A DNA stretch of 64,000 bases from Sternotherus odoratus (taxonomy: Eukaryota; Chordata; Testudines; Kinosternidae), in assembly GCA_032164245.1 (NCBI GenBank), contig JAVMKO010000003.1, forward strand, positions 10,178,651 to 10,242,650, given 5' to 3'. The translations under genes were made by a program, and so were the position numbers. The notes beneath the pieces were generated by a model. The model was not told where the DNA came from. It did no database searches and saw only the letters and a list, made by a program, of their open reading frames with translations. Positions 45,089-57,914 of the stretch are shown one piece after another (position 1 is the first letter of the stretch; each line of letters opens with the position of its first letter).

Positions 45089-45439
45089 CAGGCTTGTCCA
45101 ACCTGCAGCCTGCGGGCCGCATGCGGCCCAGAACAGTCATGAATGCGGCCCAACACAAAATCGTAAACTTACAACGTTATGAGATTACGTCCACAAATAA
45201 TGGAGTATTATTCGTAATTCGCATTATAATTGCAAACAGTTAGACCAAAAAACCGAAAAACTGATAAAATTGACTAATAAAATAAAGAGCGAGAGGACTC
45301 TAATGTCGCGTAAAATGAATTGTGACAAAGAATTTGTGTGTACTAGGCATAACGCGTGGCCCAAGACAACTCGTGTGGCCCAAGACAACTCGTCTTCTTC
45401 CAATGTGGCCCAGGAAAGCCAAAAGGTTGGACACCCATG
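45089..45439. mobile_element. hAT-type element with perfect 8-bp target duplication
   Basis: Ends CAGGCTTGTCCAACC and GGTTGGACACCCATG; target duplication CTCTAAAT at 45081-45088 and 45440-45447. Contains a 19-bp tandem duplication (GGCCCAAGACAACTCGTGT) near 45358. No transposase. Confidence 0.9.
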
Positions 45440-45715
45440 CTCTAAATTATTGAACTAATTGCTTCATTAGCCCAGCAATTGTTAAACAAGTGTCTGTAGT
45501 CCCCAACAACAGAAACTGGCTAATTGCCTTCAATTAAGCCTGCACTCCTCTCAGTGCTTCAGCAAACACAGTGACCAGTCTGCTACTAATAGTGTCCTGT
45601 TACAACCTCATGGGCATAATACTACTTCCACATACATCACAATGCAGAACTGGGACCTATAATTGCTACTTTTACTATTAAACAGACTTGGCACTGAGCA
45701 GGGTGGGGCACATCT

Positions 45716-46711
45716 AAGTATGTCTTCACTACAGCAGTAGGTCGATTTCCCTTAAGTCGGTTTTCTAAAGCAGACTGCATAAAGTCGACTTAGTGCATCC
45801 CCACAAAGCACAGCAGGTCGACAGTGTCTGTCCTTACAACTTTTGCAAGGGTCAACATAGCGAGCATTGCACTGTGGGTAGATATCCCACCGTTCCGGGA
45901 GTCCCCAGCAGGCACCACCTTTCGGGGCAGTCGGGCTCGCTCCCCAGGGGACCAGCCACCAGTCCGAGCAGCTCCGTGGCCCCCCGTGCCTGCCCGAGCA
46001 GTCCTGCGCCGGCTCCCCCCGCCCGCCCGAGCAGCTCCGCAGACCCCTGTGCCCGCCCGAGCAGGTCCACGGACCCCCCCCCCCCGCCCGAGCAGCCCCA
46101 CACCGGCTCCCCCCACCCGCCCGAGCAGCTCCGCGGACCCCCGTGCCCACCAGAGCAGCTCCGCGCCAGCTCCCCCCCCCCACCCGAGCAGCTCCGTGCC
46201 GACTCTCCCCTCCCCCCCCCCGCCCGCCTGAGCAGCTCCGCGGACCCCTGCTCGGGCAGGCTGGGGGGTCGGCAGACCTGCTCGGGCGGGCACGGGGGGA
46301 GGCCGCGGACCTGCTCGGGCGGGCGGGGGGGAGCCGGCGCGGAGCTGCTCCGGTGGGCACGGGGGTCCGCGGAGCTGCTCAGGCAGGCGGGGGGAGCTGG
46401 CGCAGGGCTGCTTGGGCAGGGGGGTCCGCAGACCTGCTCAGGCGGGCACGGGGGGGCCGCGGACGTGCTCGGACTGGTGACTGGGGCATTGTGGAAGGTC
46501 GGAGGCTTAATGTCACATGTATCCTCACTAATTGACGATCGACCCAGAGAGGTCGATTTCAGTGTTACTCCTCTCGTTAGGGAGGAGTACAGAAGTAGAT
46601 TTTTGAGGTCCCTTTAAATCGACTTTAATGGCATGCATGTGAGGACGGGTACATGTTTATATCGACTTAACATCGCTAAAATCGACGTTAAGCCCTAGTG
46701 GGGACCAGCCC
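45716..46711. mobile_element. Foldback inverted-repeat element with GC-rich palindromic core
   Basis: Outer ends TATGTCTTCACTAC and AGTGGGGACCAGCCC belong to the same group as 3824-4067. The core has arms 46115-46184 and 46325-46393 that are nearly perfect reverse complements (AGCAGCTCCGCGGACCCCCG), built from C-rich units of about 60 bp. Frames of up to 274 codons are composition artefacts. Confidence 0.7.
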
Positions 46712-46984
46712 TAAGTTTGTTAGAAATTGGCTAATGGAATGGGCCAAAAATGCACTAGATTTAAAAGGCAAACAGGCATGTGATTATCCTATATGACATG
46801 TTTTTTTTTAAAAAAAATCACTTTTACAGCTCTTTGAAAATTGGCGGGGAATTACAACATCTTTGTGAAAGAACATTTGCTGATTTTTTTAAATAAAATT
46901 TCAGCAAATTGTTAAAACTGTGAAATTTGAAAATCTTTAACCAGTCCTCCATGCTATAGTAAAAAAAACCCCAACCTGCCCAAT

Positions 46985-47215
46985 ATCAGGTGCTTCAGAG
47001 GGACAGATCAGGCAATCATCAAGTGATCCATTCCCCGTTGTCCACACTCAGCTTCTGGTAGTCAGAAGCTGGGATTATGGACATCCAAGGCACAGGGTTT
47101 CATCCCTGACCATCTTGGCTAACAGAACCCATCCTCCAGGAACTTACTGCATTCTTTTTGTTAATCCAGTTATAGTTTTTGAACCCAGGTATGCCTAGCC
47201 TCGTACTTTTTTCTG
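46985..47215 (-). repeat. CR1-like LINE 3' UTR fragment, minus strand
   Basis: Matches the order of 27870-28020 (CAATCATCAAGTGATCCATT, CAGCTTCTGGTAGTCAGAAG), decayed. Confidence 0.5.
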
Positions 47216-47278
47216 TTACCTCTCCTCCTCCCCACCCACCCCCCCAAAAAAAACAATTGCTCACCCTTTTTATAGCCA

Positions 47279-49180
47279 TTGTTCTTGAGATGTGTTGATC
47301 ATATCTATTCCAGTTAGTTGTGCGCACGCGTCGTGTGAATGACTGGCAGAAACTTTTTCCCTAGCAACTACCCGTCGGGTCAGCTGTGGAGTGCTCTGGA
47401 GTGGCACCAGTATGGTGCTCTATATACGACCCTGCAGGCCTGACCCCTCTTCAGTTCCTTCTTGCAGGCTCCACCGGCAGAGGGGAGGGGGGGGGGAATG
47501 GAATAGATATGAGCAACACATCTCGAAGAACAACAGTTACAAAAAGGACGGGTAACGATGGCCTAGTGCGACATAAAGGTATGTTCTGAAGACCACATGG
47601 CAGCCCCGCAAATGTCTTGAAAGAGGTATGTGGGCCAGGAAGGCTGTCGACAAGGCTTGCACCCTCTTGGAGTGAGCTGTAATAGTAGGTGGAGAAACCT
47701 TCGTCAAGTCATAACAAGTGCAAATACATGCCGCGATCTAGAATGATATCTGCTGGGAGGAAACTGGCAAACCCTTCATCCGCTCTGCTAAGGCGATGAA
47801 CAATTGGGTTGTTTTGTGGAACAGCTTCATTCAGCTGAGCGCCCTTCTAACATCCAGCGAATGCAGTTGCTGTTTGCAAAGGTCGGCATTTGGTTTTGGG
47901 TAGAGAACTGGCAGAAAGTTGTCCTGGCTAACATTAAAGCGTGACACGACCTTGGGAAGAAAGGCCGGGTGAGGTCTAAGCTGCACCTTGTCCCTATGAA
48001 AAATCGTGTATGGAGGCTTAGACGTGAGGGCCTGCAGCTCAGACACACATCACGCTGAGGTGATGGCCATCAGAAAAACAACCTTCCAAGAAAGGTAGAG
48101 GAGTGAACAAGAAACTAACAGTTCAAAGGGAGGACCCATGAGGCAAGAAAGTACTAAATTAAAGTCCCAGGCCAGGACAGGAGGCTTCATTGGAGGATGA
48201 ATTTTTTCCAAACCTTTCAGGAAATGTCCCACGGTGGGATGTGCAAACACTGAGTGCCCAAAGACACCTAGATGAAAATCAGAAATAGCCGCAAGATGGA
48301 CCTTGAGAGAGGTGGATGCCAGGCACTGGTCTTTCAAGTGCAGGAGATAATCCAGGACACACGGGATGGAAGCTTGGCATGGAAGCACCTGCCGGGTGAT
48401 GACTTCCTCGAGCGAGAACAGCTCCAAGGGTCAGGGCTGCAAGTTGGGCCGGTGCTGCGAGTCAGACCTGCATGGGACATATGTATTGTGCCGAGAGGCA
48501 GAGAGGCCCCGAGACTCCAAGTGGCGTCGAGTCTCCAAGCAACACCGAGATCCTGGTGAGGGGGAAGACAGCTCAAACATAGCAGGTTTGCCTCTTGAAG
48601 GTGCCAGGCCTTGGGGTAGTAGAGGCCTTGAGACAGGAAACTTAGGCACTGTCATTTCTATAAGCCCCCTAGTGGCCTCAAAAAGGTCCGGAGTGGAATG
48701 TAGCATGACCTTCTCCACCTGAAGCGGGGGTACTTGGGGATTGAGCCCGAAAAGAGTCTGTCGGCCTTAGGCCCGTGCTCCGCAGCATGCCCTGACGAGG
48801 CTGCGGTTTCCGAATCAGGCTTGTCCTTGGCCTGCTTCTTGTGGGCAGCCGGCGAGTGGGAGCAGTGCCAAGGGGAACGCTTCTGGGCCCTGGGAGACCG
48901 CTGACCCCGATCCCATGAGGAGTTGTTTTAAACGAATGTCCCTCTTCTTTCTAGTGTGAGGCTTGAAGGCCTTACAGACCTTGCACTTATCTGCCTGATG
49001 GGCTTCTCCCAGAGACTGGAGATGGGAGTCGTGGGGGTTGCCCAGTGGGCATAAGCTTGGTTCAGGAGTTACAGGATTTGAAGCCCTGGGACAGCACGCC
49101 CTGGAGTTCCGTGGGGTACTCGTTGAAGGGGAAACTCCCCCAACCACTAAAGACTACAATTAACTTCTTCTCTCTTTCGC
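47279..49180 (-). pseudogene. DIRS-type retrotransposon, internally deleted
   Basis: Minus strand. Frame 48427-48050 then 48046-47831 encodes a tyrosine-recombinase domain as in DIRS elements (LLHLKDQCLASTSLKVHLAA; SELQALTSKPPYTIFHRDKV). Upstream, 49147-48815 encodes a gag-like piece (LGEAHQADKCKVCKAFKPHT). The reverse transcriptase/RNase H that should lie between is missing. A 35-bp inverted repeat, 47279-47313 against 47500-47535 (GAGATGTGTTG / CAACACATCTC), marks the terminal region. Multiple stops; inactive. Confidence 0.7.
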
Positions 49181-49289
49181 TCTCTAAGTTAAAAGTTATA
49201 GTTTTTACAAAAACCTCCAAAAAATAAAGCAATTAAAATTAGAACAAAACAACAATCAAACAAAGAAAAAACAAGGTAAAATGTTACTT

Positions 49290-51050
49290 TTGTTAGGTAA
49301 AAATAGCAAGTCCTACTCACCTCTCCACTACCCGAGTTTGTGCGGAGTTGGTATAGGGCTCACAAACTGTCAGAGACCAAGTTACACAGACACAGATTCG
49401 TTGATCAGCGGGCTCACACTATTCTTAGCTCAAAAGCTTCAGAGTAAGTGTGGCAACTTTATTAGGGGTAAGATTCGATATTTATAGACAGAAGTAAACA
49501 AAGTGATTAACAGGTCATAATGGTCATGCATAATCAATCAAGATTCTGCTGGGTAAATCCAGTTAAAACCAGTGTTACAGTTGCTCAAGAAATGTAAATC
49601 CCAAAGACAAAGGGAAGATGGCTACTGGGGTGGGGAGGAGGTCAGGGGCTGCCCGTAGGTCAGAGCCTTGGTCAAAAGTTCAGACAGAGCCATCAAGCCA
49701 GGGTAAAGTTCAAACTCAACATTTTAAATAAACCCAGTAAATTAAGAATTTGAACCCTTCAGGAATGCGGCAGCTGAAATTACTCCTAACTTTCTTGAAG
49801 ATACGGTTGCTAAGCAACAGAAATGCAGACCCTGCTTCTAATCCTAACCACTAACTAATATATGAAACGACCTTTCCTTATGACCATAGAGCAAAGTTTT
49901 AAAATGAAGTTAATATAAAGTAATGGAAAATGCCTTAAATTATTAAATTAATACAACAAATTTGGCAAATACTCTAATTTTATCAATTTTAAATAAAAGT
50001 TTTAAATAAAAAAGTAATAACTTGTTTATTTCAATATTTAACCCTTTTGTTTGTTTGGTTTCATTTTTTATTTCTGTTTGCCTTATTTTGTATAGAAATA
50101 CTTAGAATTCTTGCACCATTTGTTTTTAATTGTAAATTTGTCCTGTATGTTATATATTTTGTCCAGTGTGGTATGTTGAGCGTGTCACATGATTGCCTTT
50201 ATTTTTTTTACTTTGTTGCAATAAAAGTCAATTTTATACCTTTTTTTTAAAAAAAGTGGTACCACACTATTTTAATATGGTTGGGGTATAACCATCATAA
50301 TATTATTAATACCAATTTTAAGTACAGAAAAGTCTCACTTATAAATATATGCACATATATTTCTACCTCAACAAATAATGCAATTGAAAACAAAAACAAT
50401 TCTCTTTTATTAATCACGGAGGGTGTGTGTGTGTGGGGGGGGTTATTCAAAGACAAAATGTAAAATTAAGGTAAAGGTAATATTAACAAAATGTCACTTT
50501 CTTGTTTGGGTTTTTATGAACTTGTTTGTATTTTCTAATATAGTCATAAAAATATTATAGCAAAAATGTTTAAAAATAACACTATCTGCATAAAGTTAAC
50601 CAAACAATTTCAGCAGGTTTCCACCTTTTTAGCAGGTGTCCTCCTTTGGCTCCCAAACACAACAAAGTGTCACAAAAATGTAATACCCTCAAGGTGTTTG
50701 CATGAGTTCACACTTAACATTTATTTTGGTTTAATTGTTATATACTTTTATTTTATGTTGTGTTAAAGAGAAGTAGTGATTGTTAAAGTTTGTGCTTCTA
50801 AAGAGTTAAAAGTGGAACTCGCATCACAAGCAAATTAACTCTAAAAAAACTTGCTAAAAATTATGCTAAAACAGAGTGCTCAGCAGGAGAAAGCAATACA
50901 CCTTCTCGTGGAAGATTGTGAGCATCAATTCTAACAGTTAAGCATTACATTTAGTATAAAATATTAGTAACACACCACCAGTAAAAATTAATGTCCGTAC
51001 AACAGTTGCAAAAGTATAGTGGGAAGCAATGCAGACTGCAGGGACCATTC
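49290..51050. other. Spacer B, AT-rich, nothing recognised
   Basis: Very AT-rich from 49900 to 50800; short GT repeat then G-run at about 50423-50442. No gene. Confidence 0.55.
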
Positions 51051-51330
51051 CTGGCCAATGGAAAAGTGAATCACACTCACTGGGAGCTGCGGAGGCCCAT
51101 ATCTGCTGATGGTCAACATAAACAAAATGTCTCGCAGCGCACCAGCGGATTGCCCTGATGGGCCACGTGTCGAAGGTTGCCGACCACGGACCTCTGAGCT
51201 AGTTTTTAATCCATAGAATTTGTACTATTTTTTAAAAAAATTTCCTGATTTCTCAGTCAAAATGCTGTGGTACAAAGTCAACTACCTCTATAGAAGTCTT
51301 AACTATTTTATATCAAAGCTATTACTTTTA

Positions 51331-51630
51331 CAGTAGACTCTCGATTATGCAGGATTGGATTAACCAGGATGTGGATTAACCAGGATGTCAAAAAAAATAG
51401 GCGCAACTCGCAGGGCCAGCTCTGGCTTTGCTGCCGGCCCAAGCACACACCCACAAAAAACCCACCAGGGCTCAGGGCAGTCAGTGAACCAACACCCCCT
51501 TCCCCCAGCACAGGGTGGGCTGGTGAATCAACCCCCACTCCCCATATTTCCTATGGATGGTGATTATCTGGGATTTTATTAACCAGAATTATTTTTTTCC
51601 CTATCATCCTGGATAATCGAGAGTCTACTG
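51331..51630. mobile_element. Tigger/pogo-type element with TA duplication, likely nested insert
   Basis: Perfect 18-bp inverted ends CAGTAGACTCTCGATTAT / ATAATCGAGAGTCTACTG flanked by TA at 51329-51330 and 51631-51632. A GC-rich middle piece starting CAGGGCCAGCTCTGG (51411) resembles another reptile element and seems inserted. No transposase. Confidence 0.88.
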
Positions 51631-52289
51631 TATCAACTTGTACTATCATAAAAAGATATCAAGTTAGTGCTAGTGATGGTAATATTATGTTGAGTCTTGT
51701 TTGTTTGCCTGAGATAGAATTTTGGGGTTTGTTTGCCAATTTGAATTTTGATATTCTTATATCCTTACTAACACATATGAACAAGAAACAAAAGACACTG
51801 TGTGTTGCTTCTGCCTACAACCAGATGTGTTTTCAGTACAATAAGAAAAGAGAAGAAATAGAGCTAAAGTGCTAGTGGATATAGCAGGAGTTTAATATAT
51901 AAATTGACAACTCCTTTCCCAAGACAAGGTCAAGCAACCAGTTGGGAGGGGCAAGAGGGGAGCAAAAAAAAAAAAAAGCACAACCAAGCACCACCCCAGC
52001 CTCACTCCCCTACCCCTTCCAAGAGATACAAAAGAGGTGGTACCAAAGCCCCCAGACTCAAGACGCTCCAAGATGGAATACAACCATAAATTGTCAGGGG
52101 TGGTCCCAGGGCGTACACTATAGGTACAATTAATCCTACTAAGAAAGAGGTGGGAAAGGAAGCTCTGCTGGTGTTAAGCGCTGTAGTTATGCTTTCTTGT
52201 TAATAGCAATGAACATTGCATTGCCTGCATTTTGGTTTCTGACCTTCTGCTTTCTGTCTGCGTGGCAAGAAACAAGGGAGGGTAGGGGA

Positions 52290-52590
52290 GCCCTAACTAA
52301 GTTTCACAAGATCTATATTTCATAAACCCATGTTGATGGACATTAATTATAGCCCTGTCCTTTAATTTTTTCATTAATTGAATCATATCAGCTGTTTCAT
52401 TAGTTTGCACAGGATTGATGTCAACTTGCCAGTAGTTATCTGGGTCATCCCATTTACCCTTTTTAAATAATTGCACAACATTGGTTTTCTTTCAGTTCTC
52501 GGAAATGTCCACAGAGTTCCAGGGCTTACCGAGCTCCTTGGCCTGCTCTTGGATGAAAGTTATCCAGACTTGATGATTTAAAATGTTTAA
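52290..52590 (-). mobile_element. CR1-group LINE fragment, minus strand
   Basis: Blocks such as TTTAAATAATTGCACAACAT and AACCCATGTTGATGGAC parallel the RT region at 29060-29230; too decayed for a frame. Confidence 0.5.
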
Positions 52591-52774
52591 AGTATCTCTA
52601 AGTTTAGTATTTGCTGTTTAAAATGTGCTTCAACTGGAATGGAAAGTATTCCAACTGTTATTGTTGTTGAGTTTTTCCCCCTCCCACCTATAGAACAAGG
52701 TCTTGGCTGTTAAGATGAAAGGTTTGATGCCAAAAGGTGAAGGGAGGAAGTGAATATTATGGGAAGAAAATGGT

Positions 52775-52975
52775 TAGAGTTCTATTCTGGACTGAGGTTC
52801 AATTCCATGCTCTGGCACAGACTTATTGTGTGCTTATGATCATATCACTTAATCTCTCTGTCTCTCAGTATCCTGTCTCACTTCCCTACTTTATTGGAGG
52901 GAGAGGAAAAACACAATAAAGATCATGAGGTGCTTAGCTGCCATATTGCAGGGGACTGTACAAGTAACCATGATA
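52775..52975 (+). repeat. MIR SINE
   Basis: MIR-like order: GTTCAATTCCATGCTCTGGC, ATCACTTAATCTCTCTGTCT, then GATCATGAGGTGCTTAGC. Decayed. Confidence 0.6.
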
Positions 52976-55724
52976 CCTGAAAAATTATGGAGAAAGGGGA
53001 ATGCCATATTTTTTCCTCTTACTCAAAATTCAAAATGTCTAAAAATAATTGTTTAAAAATTAAAAAATGGGACATTTCAAACAGCTCCAATGATAGATAT
53101 GTTTTCTTATTTAATAAAAATCTGACCTATCAATCTATCTATTTAGCTCTCTGACGCCTGCAGTACTTCTAATCATGGTTTCACCTATCACCATCTACTT
53201 CACATATGGTAGAAAGGGGAACACATATTTGAGAATTAGATCATTTTTCTTTGGTCCCCTTTTGTCAACGATAATTGTGCTGGAGTGCAGGCTTTCTGAT
53301 TAGTGACCTCACACCAACCTGATCTCTTCCAACGAAGGAAGATGTTGAAAAGGGGAAGAAGAATGAGGCATAGAAAAATGAGAGGGTAGCATGGTTGTGC
53401 AGGAAGAATTCAGAGCAAGGGGAAGGCCAGGGATAAGTGGCACTCGGTCTAGGCAGGAATCCTGCTTGGCCCTGCTCTGATATAGGATCTATCCCCAGCC
53501 ACTCCTCAACACTTTCCACCGTTCTTCTGGTCATCCTACAGAACTGGCCAGATCTTAGTAATCTTGTGCATTTTGTATATTCAGTCTTTCATACTATCCT
53601 TATGGCCCGGTCTACACACTGAATGAATTGAAATAATCAAACAGAAAAGCCTGTCTAGAAGCAAGGATGGGCTTTGTAATAGTAAAGGGACAGGGTTGCA
53701 TGTAGAGCCAAATTCTGTACTTATGCCCAGTGAGATTAATGAGATCATCTGAATGAAACTGAGAGGAGAATCTGGCTCATCGTCTCCAATGGAACGACAG
53801 TGCTCAGTCTGTGAATGCTCTGAAGAGGCCTGGTGTCTGAACCAGGTTTCCTGCTTCCTTACACTCCTTCAGCCAATGTTAACACCAATGACAGCTCACA
53901 CGTTGGAATTTGTTACATGGATAAAATGTGCAGCAGAGGAGGCGAGTGCACTGGTGTCTGCATCTCCCCAGCCTCTGCAACAATTGGGACAATCAAAACA
54001 ATGTCAAGGTTGGGAAGTGTAAAATTAGGCAGTTCAAATAAGCTGCCTCATTTTCAGAGTGGCTGAGCACGTACAATTACTAATGAATTCAGAGGAGCCG
54101 CAGGGGCTCCGTACATCTGAAATAGCCAGGGCCTAAATATGGATTTAGGAGCCCATATTTAGGTATATACAGTTCAGACATGTTGGGTAACCTTTACAGA
54201 AGTGCCTACATGACTTAGCTCCTCTGTCCCACTGAAAATCAGTTGGCCGTAAAAGTCCATATCCCAGATCCTCAGAAGTATTTAGGCCATGAACTTCCAT
54301 TAATTTCAGGTGGAGTTAGGTACCTAGATACCTTTGGGGATCTGGGCCTAAGGCACTGAGGTGTTTTGAAATATTTTATCTTCAGACATTTTAGAAAATA
54401 AATGACGCCCTCACCTTTGTGTTTTGGCTGTGAACTCAGGGCATGTGACTGGAAAGATAAGCAGTGTTTCACCAGCCACGTAGGGAGGTAGCTGGAAGCA
54501 TAGATTCCAAAGCAGATGTAATCGCATGAAGCATATTGAATATTTACCATATAAGAAGCAGCTATTAAAAAGAGAGTCAGTGGTACATTCCCTCTTCTGA
54601 CTATACTTGGCTGAGTTCTGCCATGCCAGCTCATTCGATAGAGAGACTGATAAGTGAAGCTTCTCTATTGTGCACGTCTGTTGGCATTGGACACCTGGAG
54701 AAAAGGCCAGCATTTATTACCTGAGCATGGAAATAAATGTGGACCCGGAAATACTATTTCTTTATAAATCACTAGAGTTATGCCCTAGAAATTGAACACA
54801 GAATGTGGCCTTTCATATTTAGAAGGCGAAGGAAGGGTTAAAAATACCTTGGAGATTTTGTGATAAACCCGGGAAAATATTCTGCTTAGAGACCATGGGT
54901 TGGGTTTGTGAAGGGAGAAGACTGGGTATGAATATGGTTGGGCATAACCTGTGCAGGAGGGGTTAAGGCAGGGGAGCCATGTTGCAGTGGGAAGCTCAGG
55001 GAGAATTCTGGCTGACTCAGCACTTCAGGAAGAATCACATAGAGGTCAAGTTTGTCCTGTCCCACTTCCCGACCCACCCATACAAGGTCCAAAAAATCCA
55101 ATAAATGGGCTAGTGGTTTGGACATGTGCAGAAACCCTCCCTCTGGGACACAGATCCTTCCTTGAGAGCTCTGTGAGCATCTTACCCAGGGTGGCATCCC
55201 AAAGCTTGAGCTAGTCCATAATGGCTTACCTCAGTCCTAATTCCTCATCTTCCCCTGGCAGGTTTGAGGATTCATAGCGGGTCTATGGTCCTTTGAAAAA
55301 GATGTCTACTTTTGGAACCAACATTGGCAGTGAAAAATGATGAGCTTCCTGCTATTGCACAAAAGACTAAAGCAATCCCTTCCTCATCATCACTTTCTCT
55401 GCCACAGTGTCTAGCCGCTGCCTTCAAGTACATACAAACTCATGAGAAAATCAACATTGGATCAAATTCTTAATAAACGGGTTAATTCCATGTCTGAGAT
55501 TCCAGAGTCTATTAATAATCCTGATTGATACATAATGTCTGAGATTCTATTTATGTATCTAATCTACTCCCCTGAAGATCAAAACCAAAGATCTGCATAG
55601 CCATAATGCCATGAGGGAATACTTATTACCACTTTCCTATAAAACTATATAAGAACAGTCTAGCCCTAATGCTGCGGGGGAAAAAAAAGTTCAGATAAAC
55701 TAGAGTGTTGTCACCTAATTTTTA
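52976..55724. other. Spacer B, unique sequence
   Basis: No convincing gene. A cysteine-rich open stretch at about 53875-54060 follows an acceptor-like CTCCTTCAG but fits no domain. 54090-54365 looks like an old amniote repeat. Confidence 0.5.
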
Positions 55725-56919
55725 GTAAATTGCACTTTTCTATGTAACTCATCAAGTTCCAGGTATCTAGCTTAGCTGTTATGATTGTTCATACTTCTCC
55801 ACTTCATAGAAAGCTCCTCCTAAATAAATGTGGTGTGGTAAAGTGAACTATTGCATCATTATTAATAAGTCAATCATCAACTTGCTAAATACATGCCTTG
55901 ATTAACCAGATGCTAACACAATTAGGCTTGATTGGAAATCTTGACTCTAGTGCCTAATAAGTGCTGTAGCAGAATCACAACAACACTGAATTCATAAACA
56001 AGCAGCTTCTTGTAGATTAAACCCAGATGATACATAGACAGGGAGAGCAACCTGTTTTAAAGTAATAAAAAAAAAAATTACCCTCCCCAAGTAAATGAAG
56101 TCAATGTGGAGAGAGGGAATGCTAGGAAAGAATGGGGACCATTGTATCTAAAATATCAGAGGGAGAAGCTCCCCTGAAGCCTTTCTAGGCTTTGAAGACA
56201 CCCTGACTGTCCCAGTTGTGTACCATGTGACTTTCCGATTCTGCAAGCAGTCTTTCTGTTTATGTTGGACTGAGACAACACTGATAACATCTAGCCCTCT
56301 AATTAGTGCCTAGAAACTACATGAATCCCACTGGCTTCACAGCCTGGCCACGCACCATCTGCTGTGAACCCCTCCACCAGCTCAACGTGAACCAAAGCCC
56401 AGAAACATTCAGACCATGGAGGCTCTCTCCCATATGTAGGAAACTACTAGTGGCACAGAGATGCTTTAGTCACTCCTGTGCTACCCCCCTGTAAAGGTGC
56501 TGGGGCATCATTACCCTAATGATCCCATTAATGTATCATTCCAGGGGGCGGGGGTTAGCAGCTGGTACCTAATGGCATTAACCTGTGCTGATGAACCAAT
56601 TCAGAGAAAAAAAGTCCCACAATCTGGGGACAGGGGTACAAAGGGCACCATTACGCCCCTCCCCCTTATTTCTGTTGTGTGCTATTTGGTGACAATGAAG
56701 ATCTTGCAGCCTTTGAGATCTCCCATGTGAGAGTGGAACAACAATTACCAGCAACTAACCTGGTCTCAATGTTTTCTCCCCCAATCCTTCCATCTTCTGC
56801 ATCCCCCACCAAAGTCCTAATCAGAGAGCCGCACAAGGGCGTGTGGACACTTTTGCTACTCTTCATGTTGAGAGCTAGTGTATAATATATCGCTCTCCAC
56901 CCTCTGCCACCCATGACAC

Positions 56920-57031
56920 TAGGGTGACCAGATGTCCCGAGTTTATAGGGACAGTGCCGATTTTGGGTTTTTTTTCTTATATAGACCCCGCCCCAGTCCA
57001 AATTTTTCACATTTGCTATCTGGTCACCCTA
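56920..57031. mobile_element. Short hAT-like element (TAGGGTGACCAG ends)
   Basis: Ends TAGGGTGACCAGAT and CTATCTGGTCACCCTA are inverted; flanks CATGACAC and CATGGCAC match at 7 of 8. A partial relative lies at about 57869-57910. Confidence 0.75.
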
Positions 57032-57159
57032 CATGGCACTCTATGCTGAAATGAAAGATACCAGTGTTTGTCTGACATGCCTTCAAGCTATATGAGAGAT
57101 AGTGCTAGCAGAATCCATTATCACTGAGCACTCTGTTCCATGTACAATGTATTATTGTT

Positions 57160-57290
57160 ATTTGTGTATTTATGTAGTACTTGGGAGCCCCAGTCAGGGA
57201 CCGGGGCCCTATTGAGCTAGGCCCAATACTACCCCAAAGAGCTTACACTGTAAGACAAGAGGCAACAGATAGCTACAGACAGGCAGATGG
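57160..57290 (+). repeat. Old amniote repeat, second copy
   Basis: ACTTGGGAGCCCCAGTCAGG, CTATTGAGCTAGGCCC, AAGAGCTTACACTGTAAGAC; relative of 36650-36765. Confidence 0.5.
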
Positions 57291-57914
57291 TAGAGCACAA
57301 TGTATTGTTCACCAGGAAGGGCTGTAGTCTTACCACACCAGCAGCCCCTGTTTCTTTGTCGGCATGGCTGAAAAGAGTTTTAAGGAGGGATTTGAAGCAG
57401 GACGATGAGGAAGCTTTCCAGATGTTTATAGAAAGTTCCTCCCAAGTGTGAGAGGCAGCATGGAAGATAGCACCAATGCGCTTATTTAAAAATTTAATGA
57501 GTGGGTGATGAAGGCTGGCATCATTGTTGCATTAGAGATGGGAGTCATCATCTCGATAATGTATGAGAGATGAGAGGGAAGGTGGGCACTAAGCCATGAA
57601 AGGCCTTGAAAACGAAGAAAAGCAAGTTTTGTTTCATGCAATGAAGAAAGGAAGCCAATGATGTTTAAAGAGGAAGAGCAGGCGTTACATTTATGCTAGG
57701 AACACTATAGTTATGGCTCCATTTTAAACACTCATTGTTTGTTTCGTATATGTTGACTTATAATTATTAGGAAGGAATTGATTGAAAACATGAGCCTAAT
57801 ACGGAATTAAGATACCAGGGATAGCAAGTTATTTGATCTCACCATAATATAGAACTGGGTTCAGAGTAGGGTGACCAAACAGGAAGTGTGAAAAATTGGG
57901 ACAGGGTGTGGGGG

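Noticed and set aside
45793..46617. 274-codon plus-strand frame and 202-codon minus-strand frame
   Set aside because: Both are low-complexity Pro/Ser/Ala/Gly repeats produced by the GC palindrome; no domain.
53833..54066. Cysteine-rich frame after an acceptor-like CTTCAG, considered as a stray CRISP or other secreted-protein exon
   Set aside because: Cysteine spacing does not fit the CRISP ICR domain, there is no donor or partner exon, and no copy in the other unit.
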